Shown: one piece after another, positions 8,601 through 17,759 of the stretch
Layout of the letters: each line of letters opens with the position of its first letter
Position numbering within the stretch: position 1 is the stretch's first letter
From: Candidatus Rifleibacteriota bacterium
Lineage (GTDB): Bacteria; Muiribacteriota; Ozemobacteria; Ozemobacterales; Ozemobacteraceae
Assembly: GCA_012517355.1 (NCBI GenBank)
Contig: JAAYVD010000051.1
Coordinates: 1 to 45,568 of the forward strand
DNA: 45,568 nucleotides
Direction: 5' to 3'
The notes under the pieces: generated by a model
What the model was told of the DNA's origin: nothing
What the model saw: the letters and a program-made list of their open reading frames with translations, nothing else
Databases searched by the model: none
Made by a program: the position numbers and the translations under genes

Positions 8601-8629
8601 ATGGTAGCGAGAGTGGGCCCGGAATGCAA
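8601..8629 (-). promoter_or_regulatory. Promoter of the lipoprotein gene (leaderless)
   Basis: On the minus strand: TTGCAT (8629-8624), 17 bases, then TACCAT (8606-8601). Seven bases (GGCCCGC) separate the -10 from the ATG at 8593, the normal -10 to +1 distance, so the start codon is the expected first triplet of the mRNA. Confidence 0.55.
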
Positions 8630-8712
8630 CCCATCCATCGTGCCGACCCCGGTTCCGATCACGTCGGAGATCGCGAACTCCGGAGTTTGGCGACCGAACC
8701 AGGACCCATGGG

Positions 8713-8742
8713 TTGCTGGGGGCAGGGAGTTCGGGGTAAGCT
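8713..8742 (+). promoter_or_regulatory. Promoter of the HEAT-STAS operon
   Basis: TTGCTG (8713-8718), an 18-base spacer, then TAAGCT (8737-8742). Transcription is expected near 8749, about 50 bases before the GTG start at 8800, with GGAAGG at 8783-8788 as the ribosome site. Confidence 0.45.
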
Positions 8743-8799
8743 TTCCTGGAGAGAAGCCCATTCCCTTTTCCCAGAAACCCAAGGAAGGTCGGAACCGAA

Positions 8800-11022
8800 G
8801 TGACGTCCAGTCCGTTCGACCAGGCGGGAACCACCGTGGAGATTCGAAAGCAATGGCTTTCGGGTCTGACCCCAGACCAGGTCCGGGAATTGGCTCCCCG
8901 GGTACCCGGCTGGCTGGAAGCCGAGACGGTTTCCGAAGTGGCGGCAGACCTCATTTCCCGGTTTGGCCGGGTCTGGCCACGCGACCACCTGCAGGCGGTG
9001 TCCGCCCGCCTGTTGTCCCCTTCCCTGGCGGTGCGTGTCGCCGCCCTCGAGATTCTGTGCCAATTGGCTCCCCAAGCTCTTCTTGAACACCTTCCCCGTT
9101 TCCTTGTCGCGACGGAGCCCCGCCTGCGCACCCTCGCCATTCGTGGTCTGGCCGCCATCGACGAGGCCGAGGCCCGGGCCCATATCGACTACCTGCTGAA
9201 CAGCGAGGACCCGGCCGAGCGCAAGGCAGGGATCCAGGCCGCGTTCTTTTTGCCTTTCGAGCAGGTGAAGCCGCTTGCTCTCCGGTTTGCCAGCGTCGTC
9301 ACGGATCCGACCGAGCTCGAGGCCATCGCCACTCTGCTCACTGGCAACCCCGATCCGGAGGTCCCCCTGCGCCTGTACGAGATGGTGGCCCAAAGCCGGG
9401 GTGCCAAGGCGGCCTGGCTGAAGGGGCTGATCCAGGAAGTGTGCCAGGCCATCCAGGGCTCCGACATCCTGGGGAGCCGGTTTCCCGAGTATCGACGACG
9501 TCTGCAACACTGGCTCAAGGAAAAAGAGACCGCCCGGTTCGTCCAGGCCGCCCTCCAAGGATTGTCGGGGGACATCCCGGAAGTGGTCCGGGACGCGGAA
9601 GCGGCCATCGCCAGACAGCTGCCTCGACCACCATTCCGGCAGGCCTTTCAGGAAGCTCTCCAATGGCCTCTCGGGCCCGAAGTCCGCGCCCGCCTGGAAC
9701 GCCTTCTGGAGGAGGCCACAACCGAGGCCAGCCAACCCCTTTCCCCTGGGTCGCCGGTCCGGGAGGCAACCCGGGAGAGCGCTCCTGTCGTTGGCCCGAT
9801 CCGGGAATCCCTGACGCCGGAAGCCTTTGCGGCCCTGGCCCCTGACCAACGCGTCGAAGTCATGGCCGGCTGGGAGCCAACGGAGGCCGCCCGGGTCATT
9901 CCCCTCCTCGAAGGGTGGCTGGGAGCGGTTCGCCCCACTTCCGGCGAGTTGGCCACGGCCCTTCTCACCGCCCGGCGGTTGGGCTTCGCGGGCCTTCGCG
10001 ATCGCGCGATCATCGTTCTTCAAGGGAAGGATCCCGGGGTGGCCACTGCGGCATTGGAATACCTCGGTGACCTCGATCCGGAAGCCGCCTTTCCCCATCT
10101 CGGAAGTTTCCTGCAATCCCCCAACCTCCGGATGAAAAGTGCGGCCATCCGGATCATGAACCGGTTCGATCCGGCCCAGGCCCTTTCCAACCTCCGGGTC
10201 ATGCTGGCCAGCAAGGATCTGCAGGACCAACGGATGGCCCTGGCCTGCATGGCCCATCTCGATTTTTCGGTCGTCCGTCCCCTCCTGGTCGATTTTCTCG
10301 GACGGGTCCCTGAGGCAACCCTCGTCATGACCGGCCTTTGCTTCTTCGTCGCCAACCCCGAACCCGACAATCTGTATGACCTCTATTTCCTCGAACACCT
10401 TCTTCCCGGACCTCTCAAGTCCGAAGCGTTCTCGGTCCGTCGGAAGGTGGAAGCGGTCCTGCGCGAGACCGACCGTCTGCCTTTCGACCGGGCCACCCTG
10501 GACCAGCACCTGGAGAGCCGTTGGCAGGAAGCGCATCGGCGCCGGTCCGTCCCCCCTCCCGCCTATTCGGTCCGCAGCCTCAAAGCGGCCGGACTGCTCG
10601 CGCCATCCCCCGGGGAAGCGTCGCTTTCCCCTGCCGTGGCCGGGACCCTGGCCGCGGTGGGATGGCTGATCCGCCATTCCCTCCAGCTGGTGTTCGTCTT
10701 CCTCCTCGTCCTGGCCGCCATCTCCTATTCGTGGCTCCAGACCGTCCTTCGCCCCGGCCGGCAGGAGGTGGTCATCGGCTCCCCGCTCGACCTCGAAGGT
10801 CGGGTCACCCGAAGCCCGGCACCGGACCAGGTGGAAATCCGGTCGGACCGGTTCGGGGTGTTCGAGGTGCGCATCCCTCCCGGCAGTTCCTGGAGACCCA
10901 AGCCGGGCGAAACATTCCGGGGGACGGTCCTTCCCCTGCGGGTCGTGTACGACCGCACGGCGGCCGAACTCCAACGGCGCACCCCCGCCACGTTTCCCGG
11001 TCCGATCGACCACAGTCCATGA
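8800..11022 (+). CDS. HEAT-repeat protein with one C-terminal membrane segment
   Basis: 740 residues. Most of the protein (about 30-560) is helical HEAT-like repeats, e.g. RVAALEILCQLAPQALLEHL, RTLAIRGLAAIDEAEARAHI, VATAALEYLGDLDPEAAFPHL and KSAAIRIMNRFDPAQALSNL, interrupted by a Pro-rich linker near residue 315. One transmembrane segment lies at about 627-647 (LVFVFLLVLAAISYSW). The last 90 residues are beta-rich (VEIRSDRFGVFEVRIP). With no signal peptide, the repeats should face the cytoplasm and the small domain the periplasm. It probably scaffolds other proteins. The STAS gene follows 13 bases later, which suggests that the two act together. No enzymatic motif was seen. Confidence 0.8.
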   Translation: MTSSPFDQAGTTVEIRKQWLSGLTPDQVRELAPRVPGWLEAETVSEVAADLISRFGRVWPRDHLQAVSARLLSPSLAVRVAALEILCQLAPQALLEHLPRFLVATEPRLRTLAIRGLAAIDEAEARAHIDYLLNSEDPAERKAGIQAAFFLPFEQVKPLALRFASVVTDPTELEAIATLLTGNPDPEVPLRLYEMVAQSRGAKAAWLKGLIQEVCQAIQGSDILGSRFPEYRRRLQHWLKEKETARFVQAALQGLSGDIPEVVRDAEAAIARQLPRPPFRQAFQEALQWPLGPEVRARLERLLEEATTEASQPLSPGSPVREATRESAPVVGPIRESLTPEAFAALAPDQRVEVMAGWEPTEAARVIPLLEGWLGAVRPTSGELATALLTARRLGFAGLRDRAIIVLQGKDPGVATAALEYLGDLDPEAAFPHLGSFLQSPNLRMKSAAIRIMNRFDPAQALSNLRVMLASKDLQDQRMALACMAHLDFSVVRPLLVDFLGRVPEATLVMTGLCFFVANPEPDNLYDLYFLEHLLPGPLKSEAFSVRRKVEAVLRETDRLPFDRATLDQHLESRWQEAHRRRSVPPPAYSVRSLKAAGLLAPSPGEASLSPAVAGTLAAVGWLIRHSLQLVFVFLLVLAAISYSWLQTVLRPGRQEVVIGSPLDLEGRVTRSPAPDQVEIRSDRFGVFEVRIPPGSSWRPKPGETFRGTVLPLRVVYDRTAAELQRRTPATFPGPIDHSP

Positions 11023-11035
11023 GCAGGAGTCGCCC

Positions 11036-11395
11036 ATGACCGAAAACAAACAACCCACCGTCCAGAAACAGGGGGAGGTGGCGGTCCTGACCCCCCCGGC
11101 CTATTTCGAGAAGGAGGCGGCCGAGGAGACCCACCGCCTCGTGGCGGACCTGTTCCGGAAGGGTTGCCGACGATTCGTCATCGATTTTTCCCGGTGCCGG
11201 GTCACCAACAGTCCCGGGGTTTCCCTGCTGATGGATCTTGCGTTCATGGTGCTCGACGATTATCACGGTCATCTGGCGTTCTGCGGGGTGGACGGGAGCA
11301 AGGAGACGATGTTCACGCTCCTCGGGATCATTCCCATGGTTCCGGTGAAACCGAGCCTCGAAGAAGCCATCCAGGAGGTGTCTGCGCTCAAGTAG
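11036..11395 (+). CDS. STAS-domain protein (anti-sigma-factor-antagonist type)
   Basis: 119 residues, a single STAS domain. VAVLTPPAYF is the first strand pair. FVIDFSRCRVTNSPGVSLLMDL corresponds to the phospho-regulated loop of SpoIIAA/RsbV proteins. The usual DSSG is NSPG here, keeping a serine in the expected position. In family members, phosphorylation of that serine by an RsbW-type kinase and removal of the phosphate by a PP2C phosphatase switch binding partners. A PP2C phosphatase of that kind lies at 17884-20361, but no kinase gene is in the window. GCAGGAG lies 7 bases before the ATG. Co-transcribed with the HEAT gene. Confidence 0.85.
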   Translation: MTENKQPTVQKQGEVAVLTPPAYFEKEAAEETHRLVADLFRKGCRRFVIDFSRCRVTNSPGVSLLMDLAFMVLDDYHGHLAFCGVDGSKETMFTLLGIIPMVPVKPSLEEAIQEVSALK

Positions 11396-11415
11396 AGCCC
11401 TGGGACGGGATGATT

Positions 11416-11482
11416 TCCGGGCGGCGGTGGCTCGCCGACAGTCGGCAAGGGCTTCCGCTCCTGGATCAGATCACCGCCCGGA
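11416..11482. terminator. Nested hairpin between convergent operons
   Basis: TCCGGGCGG (11416-11424) pairs with CCGCCCGGA (11474-11482). Inside the loop, GCCGA and TCGGC around CAG form a second small stem. It lies between the STAS gene and the end of pseudopilin operon I, and is followed on the plus strand by a pyrimidine run (GGCTTTCCTCCCTT). A bidirectional terminator is likely but unproven. Confidence 0.45.
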
Positions 11483-11507
11483 GGCTTTCCTCCCTTGGCC
11501 GAATCGG

Positions 11508-12947
11508 TCAGCGGGCCATGGCGTCCAACCGCTGTTGCAGGAACTCATCAAAGGTCAGCGGCGCGGGGTTTTCCCCCGGGGACCCGGCCAGGGTGTCGGC
11601 CAGCGCCGCCGGCAGGGCGGCAGGAGCCCCCCTGTCCGGTTCCGTCAGGGCGCTCGTAGGCGGAACGGATGGCGACGAGGCAACCCCCGGAGGTGGGGGG
11701 AGCGGGCCGATCACCTCCAGCATCTGTCTGGCGAACTCCTGGTACGGGTTGGGAAAACCCGCCAGCCACTGGAAATTGGCGGCCGCCTTGGCCTTTTCCC
11801 CAAGGCGGAACAGGAAGGTGGCGGCTTCCCCGCGGATGATCACATCTTCCGGGTCGGCCGCCAGCAATGCCCGATACCGTTCCAGCAGTTCCTCCGTTTG
11901 CCCGGTGGCTTCCAGGCAAGAGGCGAAGCGCAGGAAGAAGCCGACGTTGGCGGGGTCGGTTTCGTGCAGCTGCTGGAACCAGGGCAGCGCCCGGGGGAAA
12001 TCCTCGAGCTGCCAGGCGGCCTCGGCCCGGAAGGCGAGGAGATACCGGTCCTGGGGGTCGTCCTTGGCGGCGGCCTCCAGTTCCTGGAGCGCGTCCTTGA
12101 ATCTCTTCAGGGAGAAGAAGAGGCGCCCCCGGGCCAGGTGACCGAGGAGGGCCTGCCCGCTCCGGGCTTCCCAGGCTTCAAGCGTCTGCAGGGCCTCCTC
12201 GTTCCGGCCACGATCGATCAGGAGTTCGGCCAGGCCTTCCGGGCCCCGCGGGTCGTCCGGGAAGCGCCGGAGGAACCAGCGGTAGAGGCGCTCGGCCTGG
12301 TCGCTTTCGAAGGCGGTCCAGTGGCGGTGCGCGAGATGGAGGAGGAACGCCTTGCCCTTTTCCGGGTCTTGGTCCTCCCCCAGCTGAAAGCGCTGCAGGA
12401 TGGCCTGGGCCAGCGGCAGGAGTGGCGTGGCCTTCTGGTCGGCCAGCTGCCGGAACGCCCGACGGGCCTCCTCCTCCTGCTGCCGGTCGAGCGCGAACTC
12501 TCCCCGCAGGAACCACAACAGGGGCATGCGGGCATTCCGGGCCAACAGCTTGTCGAGCCGCTCCCACGCGGCCTCCCGTTCTCCCCCCAGGCGGTCGATC
12601 AGGGAAAGGAACAGCTCGGGTTTCTGATCCGCCAGGTTTCGCCGGCGGGCCTCGGTGAAAAAGGTCCGGGCTGGCTGGAGATCGGCCCGTCGATACTCCT
12701 CGGAAAGGAGGCCGGTGGAACGCAGGAAGAACCGGTAGTAGGCCTTCACCCCCCGGTCGAAATCGTGGCGCTCGAAGCAGGCCAGGGCCTGGAAATACGC
12801 CTGCTGGGCAGGATCGGGTCCCGCCGCGCGGGTGGTCGGCAGGCCGGCCATCGCGAAGAGCGAGGCGAGAAGCAGGACCCCAGGCCAGCGCGCGATCCGG
12901 TGCTTCCAGGAGGCCGACCGCGGAGGAGGCTGGAAGTCAGAAATCAT
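11508..12947 (-). CDS. Exported TPR-repeat protein, last gene of pseudopilin operon I
   Basis: 479 residues. The N-terminus is a signal peptide (basic start, core WPGVLLLASLFAMAGL, then TTRAAGP). The body is a series of tetratricopeptide-like helix pairs (AYFQALACFERHDFDRGVKAY, YRWFLRRFPDDPRGPEGLAEL, ALPWFQQLHETDPANVGFFL, LLERYRALLAADPEDVIIRG). The C-terminus is Pro/Ala-rich, ending in a short helix. Exported TPR proteins often serve as pilotins or assembly scaffolds for secretion or pilus systems, and the operon position fits that. The start overlaps the preceding FecR-like gene by 11 bases. Confidence 0.82.
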   Translation of the reverse strand: MISDFQPPPRSASWKHRIARWPGVLLLASLFAMAGLPTTRAAGPDPAQQAYFQALACFERHDFDRGVKAYYRFFLRSTGLLSEEYRRADLQPARTFFTEARRRNLADQKPELFLSLIDRLGGEREAAWERLDKLLARNARMPLLWFLRGEFALDRQQEEEARRAFRQLADQKATPLLPLAQAILQRFQLGEDQDPEKGKAFLLHLAHRHWTAFESDQAERLYRWFLRRFPDDPRGPEGLAELLIDRGRNEEALQTLEAWEARSGQALLGHLARGRLFFSLKRFKDALQELEAAAKDDPQDRYLLAFRAEAAWQLEDFPRALPWFQQLHETDPANVGFFLRFASCLEATGQTEELLERYRALLAADPEDVIIRGEAATFLFRLGEKAKAAANFQWLAGFPNPYQEFARQMLEVIGPLPPPPGVASSPSVPPTSALTEPDRGAPAALPAALADTLAGSPGENPAPLTFDEFLQQRLDAMAR

Positions 12948-13782
12948 CGTCGCCTCCCCGGAAGACGCCGCCCGCGGACGGGGGCGAACCGGCCGGCGGC
13001 GCGGTGTCCTCCGTCGGGATGGTGGCGGTCGGGGTGTCGGTCGCCGGGGTCACTGCGGCCGGGTCGCTGGTCGGGGCTGGCGCCGGGGTGGTCGGCCGAG
13101 GCTCGGCGGCCCCTGCGGGAATCTTGCCGAAGACCTCGTCCAGGGCACCTTCCGGAAGCTCCATCTCCACCGCCGGGGGTTCCCAGGTGACGAGGGGAAA
13201 CTCCGACCCCGCCGGAGCAGGATGGTTGTCCCTGACCTGCACGACCGCGCCGGGTCGCAGGGGGGCCTGATGGTCGGGGATCCGGGCTTCCCCGACCTGG
13301 ACCCTCACCAGGAGTCCGGTGGGGGAAGTCTGGAGTTCCACCAGGGAATCCGGCTGGACCAGCAGCGTCTGGCTCCCCGTCACCTTGAGGGGAATGGCCG
13401 AACCATGGTGCCGGAGGAGCAGGGTGCCGGTCCCCAGTTCAACCGAGAACCGGCGGATCACCAAGCGGGATCCGGGCCCGACCAGGATGCGGGAGCCCCC
13501 GCCAAAGGCGAGGGCGGCGGTTTCGCGTGGGCCGGTTTCCAGGCGCGACCCCGTCGGCACCAGGACAGGCTTCCTGGCGGGTAACAGGGGGCGTGGGGAT
13601 TTCGGGAGGAACAACCTTCCTCCCCCCGGTTCGAGGGCGATCTGTCCGTACAGGAAGAGCTCCCCGAACGGCTGTCGGATCGTCACGGCCGGCGTCCCGG
13701 CCGCGGCGCATCCGGGGCAGAAGGCCTGGGACAAGGCCAGGAACAGGCCGATCCCCGGCAGAACCTTCGACCGCCTTCGCAT
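12937..13782 (-). CDS. Exported FecR-like protein of pseudopilin operon I
   Basis: 281 residues. The ATG at 13782 has AGGAGGAGG 4-5 bases upstream and reveals a signal peptide (MRRRSKVLPGIGLFLALSQAF). The central region matches the FecR fold as I remember it: LVPTGSRLETGPRETAALAF, GSRILVGPGSRLVI and LGTGTLLL, then paired strands ending GAVVQVRDN. The last 70 residues are Pro/Thr/Ala-rich and acidic (GGDDDF). FecR domains usually sit outside the membrane and sense or bind an extracytoplasmic partner. This copy has no membrane anchor beyond the signal. It starts 17 bases after the GspJ-like gene. Confidence 0.72.
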   Translation of the reverse strand: MRRRSKVLPGIGLFLALSQAFCPGCAAAGTPAVTIRQPFGELFLYGQIALEPGGGRLFLPKSPRPLLPARKPVLVPTGSRLETGPRETAALAFGGGSRILVGPGSRLVIRRFSVELGTGTLLLRHHGSAIPLKVTGSQTLLVQPDSLVELQTSPTGLLVRVQVGEARIPDHQAPLRPGAVVQVRDNHPAPAGSEFPLVTWEPPAVEMELPEGALDEVFGKIPAGAAEPRPTTPAPAPTSDPAAVTPATDTPTATIPTEDTAPPAGSPPSAGGVFRGGDDDF

Positions 13783-13799
13783 GGACCCTCCTCCTGAAG

Positions 13800-14579
13800 T
13801 CATAATTCCCCGAAAATGGCCAGGCCCCTGGCCCCTGGCAGGGTTTCGTATTCCTCGGGCTCGAGGGTGACGAGGTCGAAGGTGACCACCCGCCGTCCCG
13901 GCTGGAAGGGCACGATCATGTAGTTGTTCAACCACGCCGCCTGCGGAACGTCCGAAGCCACCCCGACCAGGTAGGGCGAATACAGGCTGACCATGACCTG
14001 GAGGATCTCCCCGGCCTGGGTCTTGAGGGTGACCCTGACCTTGTGCACCCGGGTGGGGTCGTTCGGCGGAAGGATGTTCTGGGCGGCATCGAGCCAGTCG
14101 AGCTGGAAGGCCACGACCAGTCCACGCATGAAGAGGCGCACCTTCTGGTCCGCTCCCGAGCCGGCTCGCCGTTCGAGCGTGAAAACGTCGACCGGCGCTT
14201 TGCCGGCAAAGGCGCGCTTGCCCGCCGGCAGACACCGGTACTGGACCGGGGTCACCACCGGCCGCCCGGTGGTGTCGATCGCCTGGACCATGAAAAACCC
14301 CGCCGTGCTGTTTCCCGCGGAATCCGTATCCAGGGTGGGTGGGGGGATCCCTGCATTGGTGCCCATGATCAGGGTGCGGAGATCGTGCTTCAGAACGGCC
14401 AGGAATTGGGATTCCTCCTGCAGGACGGAGAGGGAATCGAACCCGCGGCGGGTGCCCCACAGGGCGTTGAAGAAGATGCGGTAGACGGCGGCCAGCAGCA
14501 GGGAGAAGACGAAGATGACGACGAGCATCTCGACCAGGGTCACCCCGCGGCCCGGCGAGGGGGACAGCCACCGTCGCAT
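13800..14579 (-). CDS. GspJ/PilW-like minor pseudopilin (operon I)
   Basis: 259 residues. It has a type III signal sequence cleaved by prepilin peptidase: SPGRG then VTLVEMLVV, with Gly at -1 and Glu at +5, followed by a hydrophobic helix (FVFSLLLAAVYRIFF). The soluble part is large, as in GspJ/PilW proteins (DLRTLIMGTNAG, YRCLPAGKRAFAG, RVTLKTQAGEILQVMVS). It should insert in the inner membrane and enter the tip of a pseudopilus. Start and stop codons overlap with the GspI-like gene upstream (TGATG). Confidence 0.85.
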   Translation of the reverse strand: MRRWLSPSPGRGVTLVEMLVVIFVFSLLLAAVYRIFFNALWGTRRGFDSLSVLQEESQFLAVLKHDLRTLIMGTNAGIPPPTLDTDSAGNSTAGFFMVQAIDTTGRPVVTPVQYRCLPAGKRAFAGKAPVDVFTLERRAGSGADQKVRLFMRGLVVAFQLDWLDAAQNILPPNDPTRVHKVRVTLKTQAGEILQVMVSLYSPYLVGVASDVPQAAWLNNYMIVPFQPGRRVVTFDLVTLEPEEYETLPGARGLAIFGEL

Positions 14580-15076
14580 CAGTATCGCCCCCTCAGGGTC
14601 TTGACCACGACCTTGGCGGGTCGCCCCTTGTCCGTCCAGCTCACCTCAACGGTGCAGGACAGGGCCATGGCGGCGGAAGCCACCCGTTCAACGACGGCCG
14701 GGGTCAGGCCGGCCGGGACCGAGGATTCGACGGGATGCTCCTGGACCGACAGGTGGACCTGGAAGCCGGGCGGCACCGCGGGTGAGCCAACCCGATACCC
14801 GGCCTGCTGCGCCAGGGGAAAGGCCACGGCCAGGCCGTCGGCCTGGTTGGGAAGGACATCGTCATACGGGCCGAGGACCTCGAAAGGCAAGGCCTGGATG
14901 GTCTCCACCAGCTCCGAGGCGAGGTTGGCCGCGTTCACCTCGTCGATGGTCCCGCGCAGCGCTCCGTGGGAGCCGCCGAAGATCGAGTACAGGCCCAGGA
15001 AGCAGGTGGCGAACAGCAGGAGGGCGACCAGGACCTCGACGAAGGTCAGGGCCCGAGGGAAGGGATGCCGTCTCAT
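14579..15076 (-). CDS. GspI/PilV-like minor pseudopilin (operon I)
   Basis: 165 residues from the ATG at 15076. The prepilin-type N-terminus reads FPRA then LTFVEVLVALLLFATCFLGL. Glu is at +5, but the residue before the cleavage site is Ala instead of the usual Gly, which some pseudopilins tolerate. The soluble domain is short (ELVETIQALPFEVLG, VQVHLSVQEH-like strands, VEVSWTDKGRPAKVVV), typical of GspI/PilV. The first four bases overlap the end of the PilX-like gene (ATGA), and the end overlaps the GspJ-like start by one base. This implies one polycistronic mRNA. Confidence 0.85.
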   Translation of the reverse strand: MRRHPFPRALTFVEVLVALLLFATCFLGLYSIFGGSHGALRGTIDEVNAANLASELVETIQALPFEVLGPYDDVLPNQADGLAVAFPLAQQAGYRVGSPAVPPGFQVHLSVQEHPVESSVPAGLTPAVVERVASAAMALSCTVEVSWTDKGRPAKVVVKTLRGRY

Positions 15077-17724
15077 AACGGTTCGGTCCGCCAGTAGGAC
15101 TTGGCCGGGCCCAGGTGGAGACGCACGGCCTGGGCCCGGACGGTCGGTTGGAAGATGTTGAAAACGGGGTCCCAGACCACGCAGCTCCGTTCCGCGTTGG
15201 CGGAAGGATGGCCCCGGAACAGCGAGTCCGGGTCGGACTCCGAGAAGTCGAGGGTCTGGACGGACACCCCTCCCCGCAGGGTGCCGCTCAGGGAGCCCCT
15301 CCGCCTCTTCAGCCGGCCGGAGGCGATCAGGAAGGCCTCGACCAGGCACCCGGGTTCCAGGGCCGGGCGGCTGTCGATGTCCAAGACGATGTCGCGGTGG
15401 GTTCCCGCCTTGGGCGCGGTGGCCAGGGTCAACGCCGCGCCTTGGGCCGAAGGCAGGCGTCGGACGGGGGAGCGGATGGTGAGCTGGCCCTCGGAAACCA
15501 GGATCATTCCCCCGTCCCGATAGAACAGGGTTCCCTTTCCATGGCCGCCCAGGACCAGGTCGCCCTTGGCGATCGTGACGATTCCCCCCCCCAGGTCGAG
15601 TATCTGGTGGCTGCCGCTCGTGCGGATGAAGCGCCGCCTGAACTCTTCGGCATCCTCCACCAGGAACGAGGTTTTCTGGCGCAGGTCATAGGTCTTGAAC
15701 GAAAAGGCGGGATCGGCAGGCAGGTAGATTTCCTCGGAAAGCGGCCAGACGGCGGCCAGGTTGCCGCGAACCAGGGGATCACCCGCTTCGTCGGTCAGGA
15801 GGAGACGGTTCCCGTTCATCCCCCGGCCACGGGAGGAATAGAAGAACCTGGCCGGGTCGTCGGGGACGATTGCCCCGGAATCGTCCAGGGCCCGGACGAC
15901 CCCGGGCATGGCGGTGATGGAGTGGTCCTTGGGGACCCATCCGGAGGGGGCGGTGACGTTGTTCATGTTGTTCTGGGTCATGACATCGAAAATGGCCATT
16001 CCCGGGAGGGAGACCACCTTGGTCATGAAGGAGGCGTAGACCTTCGGATTGGGAATGACCTGCAGGACGTTCCAGGTGACCCCGGCGAAATCCCGGCTGC
16101 TGGCCGTGCTCTCGCTGACGGTGCCCCAGGTTCCCGGCTGGTCATACCGCACCGAGGTGTGGGGAAGTTCCCGCACGTTCCCGTTCTTGACCTCGAAGTA
16201 GGGCAGTTCGGTATCGGCGGGACGGATGGACCCGTAATCCCGGTGCAGCTGGTAGACGGCCGCGCCCAGGTCGCCGGTCAACTGCTGTTCGATCCGTTCC
16301 GGCATCTGGGTGATCTTGCCGGCTTCCTGGCGAAGGCGGAAGACCATCGGCCCCAGGAAGACGGTGGGGGAACGGCGGTCGATGATCCGGGAGGTGTCGA
16401 GCGGGAACTGGCTGCCGGCGGGCAACAACAGGGAGGCATCGAGCGGCATGTCGTACAGGTTGGCCCCGGCCGTCTTGCTGAACTGGTTCCGGTTGTAATC
16501 GGTGATCACCGTGCGTTCCCCGGGGGCGCGGCGATATCCGGAGTACCAGCCGAACTGCTGGGCCGACAGCAGGACTCCCCGGAACGGTTGGGCGGGATCG
16601 CCGTTGAACGGGGGGCCGGTGAAAGCGAACCCGGCGGCAGGGAATTGTCCCGCCAGGTCGGGTTGCCGGGAATGGAAGACCAGCATGTAGAAACTGGAGA
16701 GCAGGAAACTTCCCCCGTAGAAACGCGGAAAGATTTCGGGATGCGCCTTGGCTTTGGCCAGACTTCCATACAGGGGGTGGATACCCCAGACATGGAGGGG
16801 GCAGTCGGGATGGGCGTGACCGGAGGCGGCGGGATCGGGACCTCCGAGGAAGACCCAGCCGCGCCGGGAAAGGTCCATCCAAGCCGATTTCGCCGGATGG
16901 GCATTGGTCTGGCTGGGCGGGAAGGAGATACCCGTCGTGGAATAATCATCGGGATGATGGATCAACTCCAGGGGTGAGCCCAGGGGGGAACTGCCGTCGG
17001 CATACCCAGGCCAGTCTTCCAGGTCGGCCACCCTGGCCTGGAGGTGGTTGGGGTCCCCGGCGCGGCCGGGGGCCTTCTCGCGCACGAAGAGGGTGAACTG
17101 GGCGAACGGGCCCGGGAGCAGGCTGACCACCTTGACTTCCCGCACCACTTCGTATCGGCGGCGGAATCCCCGTTTTCCCAGGTCGACTCGCACCAGGAGC
17201 AGGGCGATCTTCTCCCGGGGATCGGGAAAGATCTCGCCCTCGCGGGCCGCATCCAGCGGGGTGTCAGGAGAGACAGGCCGGAAGAACGGCCGGGCGGACA
17301 CCGCCTGCAGGGTGCAGGTGTAATCGGTGATCTCGAGGTCGGCCAACTGGGGCCCGAAGCGGAGGCGCGTGGTGAGATCGAGTTCGTCGGACCGCAAGTC
17401 GGTGGTCCCGGGGTAGTCGGCGGGAAACGGGGCGCACAGGAAACCGTGGACGGGGTTCACGGCCGGGTCTGGGTTGGCCTGGAACCAGGCGAATGCCTCT
17501 TCGGCCAACCCTTCGGCCGCCTTGGTCACCTGGTCGTTCCAATAAACCCGGTGGGCCTTCCACATCTCCTGGTGGATCCAGTGGCGGTAGGACATCGTCA
17601 GGACGAACACGACGGCCAGGAAAACGACCACCAGGGCAAGGATGAAACCCTGCCGGCGACCGGGTCCTCGCCCTGGTCCGGGGAAGGCCGCCCCGATGTT
17701 CCGGAATCCCCATTGTCCCGCCAG
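15073..17724 (-). CDS. Very large PilX/GspK-like pseudopilin (operon I), probable CTG start
   Basis: 883 residues if translation begins at the CTG at 17724. The frame has no ATG, GTG or TTG between a stop at 17730 and a GTG at 17631. That GTG would remove the pilin signal RRQG-FILALVVVFLAVVFVL. The CTG has GGGAGG 8 bases upstream and lies about 29 bases after the predicted transcription start. The N-terminus resembles PilX/GspK: Gly before a hydrophobic helix with no Glu at +5. The rest is a long soluble region; near the C-terminus it turns into a beta-solenoid-like stretch (DLGGGIVTIAKGDLVLGG, GGMILVSEGQLTI). GspK normally has about 320 residues, so this is far larger. A paralogue lies at 25014-27263. 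Confidence 0.75.
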   Translation of the reverse strand: MAGQWGFRNIGAAFPGPGRGPGRRQGFILALVVVFLAVVFVLTMSYRHWIHQEMWKAHRVYWNDQVTKAAEGLAEEAFAWFQANPDPAVNPVHGFLCAPFPADYPGTTDLRSDELDLTTRLRFGPQLADLEITDYTCTLQAVSARPFFRPVSPDTPLDAAREGEIFPDPREKIALLLVRVDLGKRGFRRRYEVVREVKVVSLLPGPFAQFTLFVREKAPGRAGDPNHLQARVADLEDWPGYADGSSPLGSPLELIHHPDDYSTTGISFPPSQTNAHPAKSAWMDLSRRGWVFLGGPDPAASGHAHPDCPLHVWGIHPLYGSLAKAKAHPEIFPRFYGGSFLLSSFYMLVFHSRQPDLAGQFPAAGFAFTGPPFNGDPAQPFRGVLLSAQQFGWYSGYRRAPGERTVITDYNRNQFSKTAGANLYDMPLDASLLLPAGSQFPLDTSRIIDRRSPTVFLGPMVFRLRQEAGKITQMPERIEQQLTGDLGAAVYQLHRDYGSIRPADTELPYFEVKNGNVRELPHTSVRYDQPGTWGTVSESTASSRDFAGVTWNVLQVIPNPKVYASFMTKVVSLPGMAIFDVMTQNNMNNVTAPSGWVPKDHSITAMPGVVRALDDSGAIVPDDPARFFYSSRGRGMNGNRLLLTDEAGDPLVRGNLAAVWPLSEEIYLPADPAFSFKTYDLRQKTSFLVEDAEEFRRRFIRTSGSHQILDLGGGIVTIAKGDLVLGGHGKGTLFYRDGGMILVSEGQLTIRSPVRRLPSAQGAALTLATAPKAGTHRDIVLDIDSRPALEPGCLVEAFLIASGRLKRRRGSLSGTLRGGVSVQTLDFSESDPDSLFRGHPSANAERSCVVWDPVFNIFQPTVRAQAVRLHLGPAKSYWRTEPL

Positions 17725-17738
17725 TTGTCAATCCTCCC
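17722..17738 (-). promoter_or_regulatory. Ribosome site and CTG start of the PilX-like gene
   Basis: GGGAGG (17738-17733 on the minus strand) is followed by 8 bases and then CTG (17724-17722). It is the only well-spaced ribosome site upstream of the pilin signal helix in the correct frame. An ATG further downstream, at about 17713, is out of frame. Confidence 0.55.
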
Positions 17739-17759
17739 TGTCCGGCTCTCCTGCCAACC

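Noticed and set aside
8659-11058. A minus-strand open frame of about 800 codons opposite the HEAT membrane protein
   Set aside because: Composition is shadow-like. The plus strand has a promoter, ribosome site and coherent repeats, and the STAS gene follows it.
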